A stretch of DNA of 43,901 nt from Sulfurovum sp. (GTDB taxonomy: Bacteria; Campylobacterota; Campylobacteria; Campylobacterales; Sulfurovaceae): NCBI GenBank assembly GCA_026982075.1, contig JALSHU010000096.1:1-43901 (forward strand), written 5' to 3'. Each line of letters opens with the position of its first letter. The stretch's first letter is position 1. This document shows positions 41,987-43,901 of this stretch, piece by piece. The notes below the pieces were generated by a model. The model was not told the DNA's origin. It searched no databases and saw only the letters and a list, made by a program, of their open reading frames with translations. Position numbers and translations under genes: made by a program.

Positions 41987-42866
41987 CTATTCTCTTTGTG
42001 CTTGTAGTACCTTCCCTAAAAACAAGTCTGTGGGCACAGACAAAAGGGGTGACCATCTGTACATCATCAGGTATAGCGTAGTCTCTACCTTGTAACATAG
42101 CCCATGACTTTACCATAGCCACCAGTGACAAGGCACCACGAGTTGAAAGTCCATATTCAAACTTGCCAGATTCCCGTGTAAAAGCTATAATCTCTTGTAA
42201 AAAATCTAAAAGTACCTTTGAAAGTTTTACTTCTGAAGCTTTGTGCATAAGAGCTTCTATTTGTGCAGGACTAAACATGATTTGGGTTTTAGTATCAATC
42301 TTCTTCCCCAGAAGGATGTCACGTTCTGAACTTTTGTCAGGGTAGCCGATGCCAAAAGAACACATAAAACGGTCTAATTGCGAGTTGGGCAGAGGAAAAG
42401 TCCCCACTTCTTCATGTGGATTTTGTGTCCCAATGACAAAAAAGGGCTTAGGAAGTATATATGCTACAGCGTCTATAGTTACTACCCCTTCCTCCATAGC
42501 TTGGAGCAGGGCAGACTGTGTTTTTGGCATGGAACGGTTTATCTCATCTGCGAGCAAAAAAGAGCTGAATATTGGTCCTTTCCTAAAAACAAATGCACCA
42601 TCTTTTTGGTTATAGTAGTTAATTCCTAGTATATCCGAGGGTAGCATATCTGAAGTAAATTGTATTCGACCAAAATCTAAGCCAAGTACTTGTGATAGGT
42701 GTTTAGCCAAAGTTGTTTTACCTACCCCTGGAATATCTTCTAAAAGTAGGTGACCACCTGCAAAAAAAGTAGCCAACGAGAGAGCTATCGTTTCTCTTTT
42801 ACCTATAAGGTATTTTTCTAACATATCTATGATGGGTGTAAATTCTGGGGATATTATGTAAATCAT
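41949..42866 (-). CDS. MoxR-family AAA+ ATPase
   Basis: 305 residues. Walker A GVGKTTLAK, the MoxR-type EDIPG just before it, Walker B FLLADEINR, sensor GTQNPHEEVGTFPLPNSQLDRF and the C-terminal lid (STRGALSLVAMVKSWAMLQGRDYAIPDDV). MoxR ATPases act as chaperones for maturing metal- or vWA-containing complexes. The ATG at 42866 lacks a clear ribosome site; another ATG 13 codons later also lacks one, so the start is uncertain. First gene of the MoxR-DUF58-transglutaminase operon. Confidence 0.93.
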   Translation of the reverse strand: MIYIISPEFTPIIDMLEKYLIGKRETIALSLATFFAGGHLLLEDIPGVGKTTLAKHLSQVLGLDFGRIQFTSDMLPSDILGINYYNQKDGAFVFRKGPIFSSFLLADEINRSMPKTQSALLQAMEEGVVTIDAVAYILPKPFFVIGTQNPHEEVGTFPLPNSQLDRFMCSFGIGYPDKSSERDILLGKKIDTKTQIMFSPAQIEALMHKASEVKLSKVLLDFLQEIIAFTRESGKFEYGLSTRGALSLVAMVKSWAMLQGRDYAIPDDVQMVTPFVCAHRLVFREGTTSTKRIDVEIFTHIHPDT

Positions 42867-43007
42867 ATGTTAGTGTATCGAAAGTTTTATGTAATGTTTA
42901 TCATAAATGAAATAAATTTTTCTTTCTCTTATGTGCTTTCTTCAGGCATAATACATACTACTATAAATAATCAAATTTTAAATATATTCATGATTTTACT
43001 AAACTAA

Positions 43008-43028
43008 CTTGACACAAAGTGACTCAAT
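43008..43028 (+). promoter_or_regulatory. HAIR-like HspR operator over the clpB promoter
   Basis: CTTGACA-N7-ACTCAAT matches the HspR inverted repeat CTTGAGT-N7-ACTCAAG at 11 of 14 positions with the exact 7-base spacing. It covers the -35 box and spacer of the promoter, the normal place for repression. HspR is known to control clpB in Helicobacter and Campylobacter relatives. Confidence 0.65.
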
Positions 43029-43038
43029 GTTGTATAAT
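43009..43038 (+). promoter_or_regulatory. Sigma-70-type promoter of clpB
   Basis: TTGACA at 43009-43014 and TATAAT at 43033-43038 are both perfect, separated by 18 bases. TG directly precedes the -10. Transcription would start near 43045. The strong boxes explain the need for repression. The rest of 42867-43007 is AT-rich, with a possible TATGAT -10 for the divergent MoxR gene. Confidence 0.75.
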
Positions 43039-43072
43039 ATCCCTAGAAATTGACAAAAGAAGGAGATATACC

Positions 43073-43901
43073 ATGAATATCTTAGAAAAATTAACCAACC
43101 AAATGCAAGGCACCATCGAATCTGGGGTATCTTTAGCATTACATAATAAAAACCAAGAAGTAGAACCAGTACATTTACTCTGGGCATTACTGACTAACAG
43201 TGGAAGTATACTACACCAAGCACTTAACAAAATGAATGTAGACAAAGCTGCTATAGAGCTAGAGACTAAGAGTATAGCAAATAAACTACCTACTGTATCT
43301 ACCGTAACAAAAGAGAGCATCAAGCTTGGGCAAAACTTAGTAAGAACGCTTCAAAATGCTGAAGGTGTCATGACAACCAACGGGGACCAATACTTAGCAG
43401 TAGATGCATGGCTATTAGCCAATGCTGATGAAAGTTTCATCAAAGATACCATTGGTAAATATGTGGATATCTCTGAATTTAAGAAAACCCTTGAAAGTAT
43501 AAGAGGTGGAAAGCAGATAGACTCTCAATCTGGAGATGAAACACTCGAAGCCTTAGCACAGTATGCCGACGACTTAAACCAAAAAGCACTTGATGGCAAA
43601 CTGGATCCTGTCATAGGACGTGACGAAGAGGTGCAGCGTATGATGCAAATACTCATTCGCAAAACCAAAAATAACCCTATACTCATAGGTGAACCTGGAA
43701 CGGGTAAAACAGCGATTGTTGAAGGGCTTGCACAGCGTATCGTAAACAAAGAAGTACCATTGAGTCTTCAAAATATGCGTGTGATGAGCCTCGATATGAA
43801 CAGACTCATCGCTGGAGCTAAGTATAGAGGTGAGTTTGAAGATAGACTCAAAGCAGTCATAGATGAAGTCAAAGAGTCTGCCAATATCATCTTGTTTATC
43901 G
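43073..43901 (+). CDS. clpB: Disaggregase ClpB, N-terminal part (cut by window edge)
   Basis: AAA+ chaperone that resolves protein aggregates with DnaK. The first 276 codons are present: the N-domain repeats (about 1-145), linker, and start of AAA-1 with [18 protein letters not shown], Walker [10 protein letters not shown] and the pore-loop region [15 protein letters not shown], up to Walker B (NIILFI). AAGGAG is 7 bases before the ATG. The reading frame is open to the window edge. The promoter carries a HAIR-like repeat. ClpB rather than ClpA/C because of the N-domain and IVEGLAQRI spacing. Confidence 0.95.
   Translation, partial: MNILEKLTNQMQGTIESGVSLALHNKNQEVEPVHLLWALLTNSGSILHQALNKMNVDKAAIELETKSIANKLPTVSTVTKESIKLGQNLVRTLQNAEGVMTTNGDQYLAVDAWLLANADESFIKDTIGKYVDISEFKKTLESIRGGKQIDSQSGDETLEALAQYADDLNQKALDGKLDPVIGRDEEVQRMMQILIRKTKNNPILIGEPGTGKTAIVEGLAQRIVNKEVPLSLQNMRVMSLDMNRLIAGAKYRGEFEDRLKAVIDEVKESANIILFI

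Noticed and set aside
43057-43075. The clpB leader matches the widely used vector ribosome site AAGAAGGAGATATACCATG.
   Set aside because: The flanks differ from vector sequence, it sits behind a native promoter with a HAIR-like repeat, and AAGGAG sites are common here; taken as coincidence.
1-43901. CRISPR arrays, transposases, integrases, phage genes, tRNA or rRNA genes.
   Set aside because: No regularly spaced repeats, no such protein motifs and no tRNA-like cloverleaf or rRNA sequence found in the gaps by reading.

Overview
This window looks like chromosomal DNA of an AT-rich Campylobacterota member, probably a free-living Sulfurovum/Sulfurimonas-type organism. The evidence is gene content and protein character (NifU-like protein, periplasmic Hsp20, AmmeMemoRadiSam genes, PurS/PurQ/PurC with CtpA, MoxR-DUF58-transglutaminase), AAGGAG-type ribosome sites and -10-dominated promoters. 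The genus is inference. There is no rRNA, tRNA, CRISPR array, insertion sequence or phage gene. Coding density is very high and no gene-free stretch exceeds 300 bases.

Layout. (1) 1-454: 5' part of valS on the minus strand. (2) 620-4057, plus strand: two small unknown genes, a DoxX protein overlapping a membrane-anchored FMN glutamate-synthase-like enzyme, then a periplasmic Hsp20 protein whose leader can fold over its own ribosome site. (3) 18583 down to 4099, minus strand: a LOG-family protein, a CDF zinc-type exporter, then two complete, tandem, paralogous heavy-metal efflux cassettes. Each cassette has the order small His/Cys protein, TolC, adaptor, RND pump. A NifU-like protein follows. 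(4) 18649-32486: a stress and central-carbon block with 6-phosphofructokinase, PsiE-family protein, P-type cation ATPase, dihydrolipoamide-dehydrogenase-like flavoprotein (minus), universal stress protein, sirtuin, beta-CASP metallo-hydrolase (minus), radical SAM AmrS, a Memo-AMMECR1 fusion and PEP synthase. (5) 37846 down to 32501, minus: ctpA-purC-purS-purQ-SH3 membrane protein-plsC-crcB-small protein, nearly all overlapping or abutting. (6) A membrane diguanylate cyclase (plus), a MoxR/DUF58/transglutaminase operon (minus), and the 5' part of clpB (plus).

How it fits together. Block 3 is a multi-layer metal export system: CDF from cytoplasm to periplasm, and two tripartite pumps from periplasm to outside. 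Each pump is preceded by its own copy of a small exported protein with a conserved C-D-x-H-H-x-F-H-F-M-A motif. One adaptor carries a 12-histidine insert. Block 4 resembles dormancy or energy-limitation gene sets of other phyla (P-type ATPase, USP, phosphofructokinase, PEP synthase, Hsp20). It also contains the functionally unexplained AmmeMemoRadiSam set, here with two of its parts fused. Two heat-shock control elements are visible by eye: a four-U-like hairpin masking the hsp20 ribosome site, and an HspR-type (HAIR-like) inverted repeat over the clpB promoter.

All functional assignments come from reading translated sequences and motifs by eye. No database search was possible.
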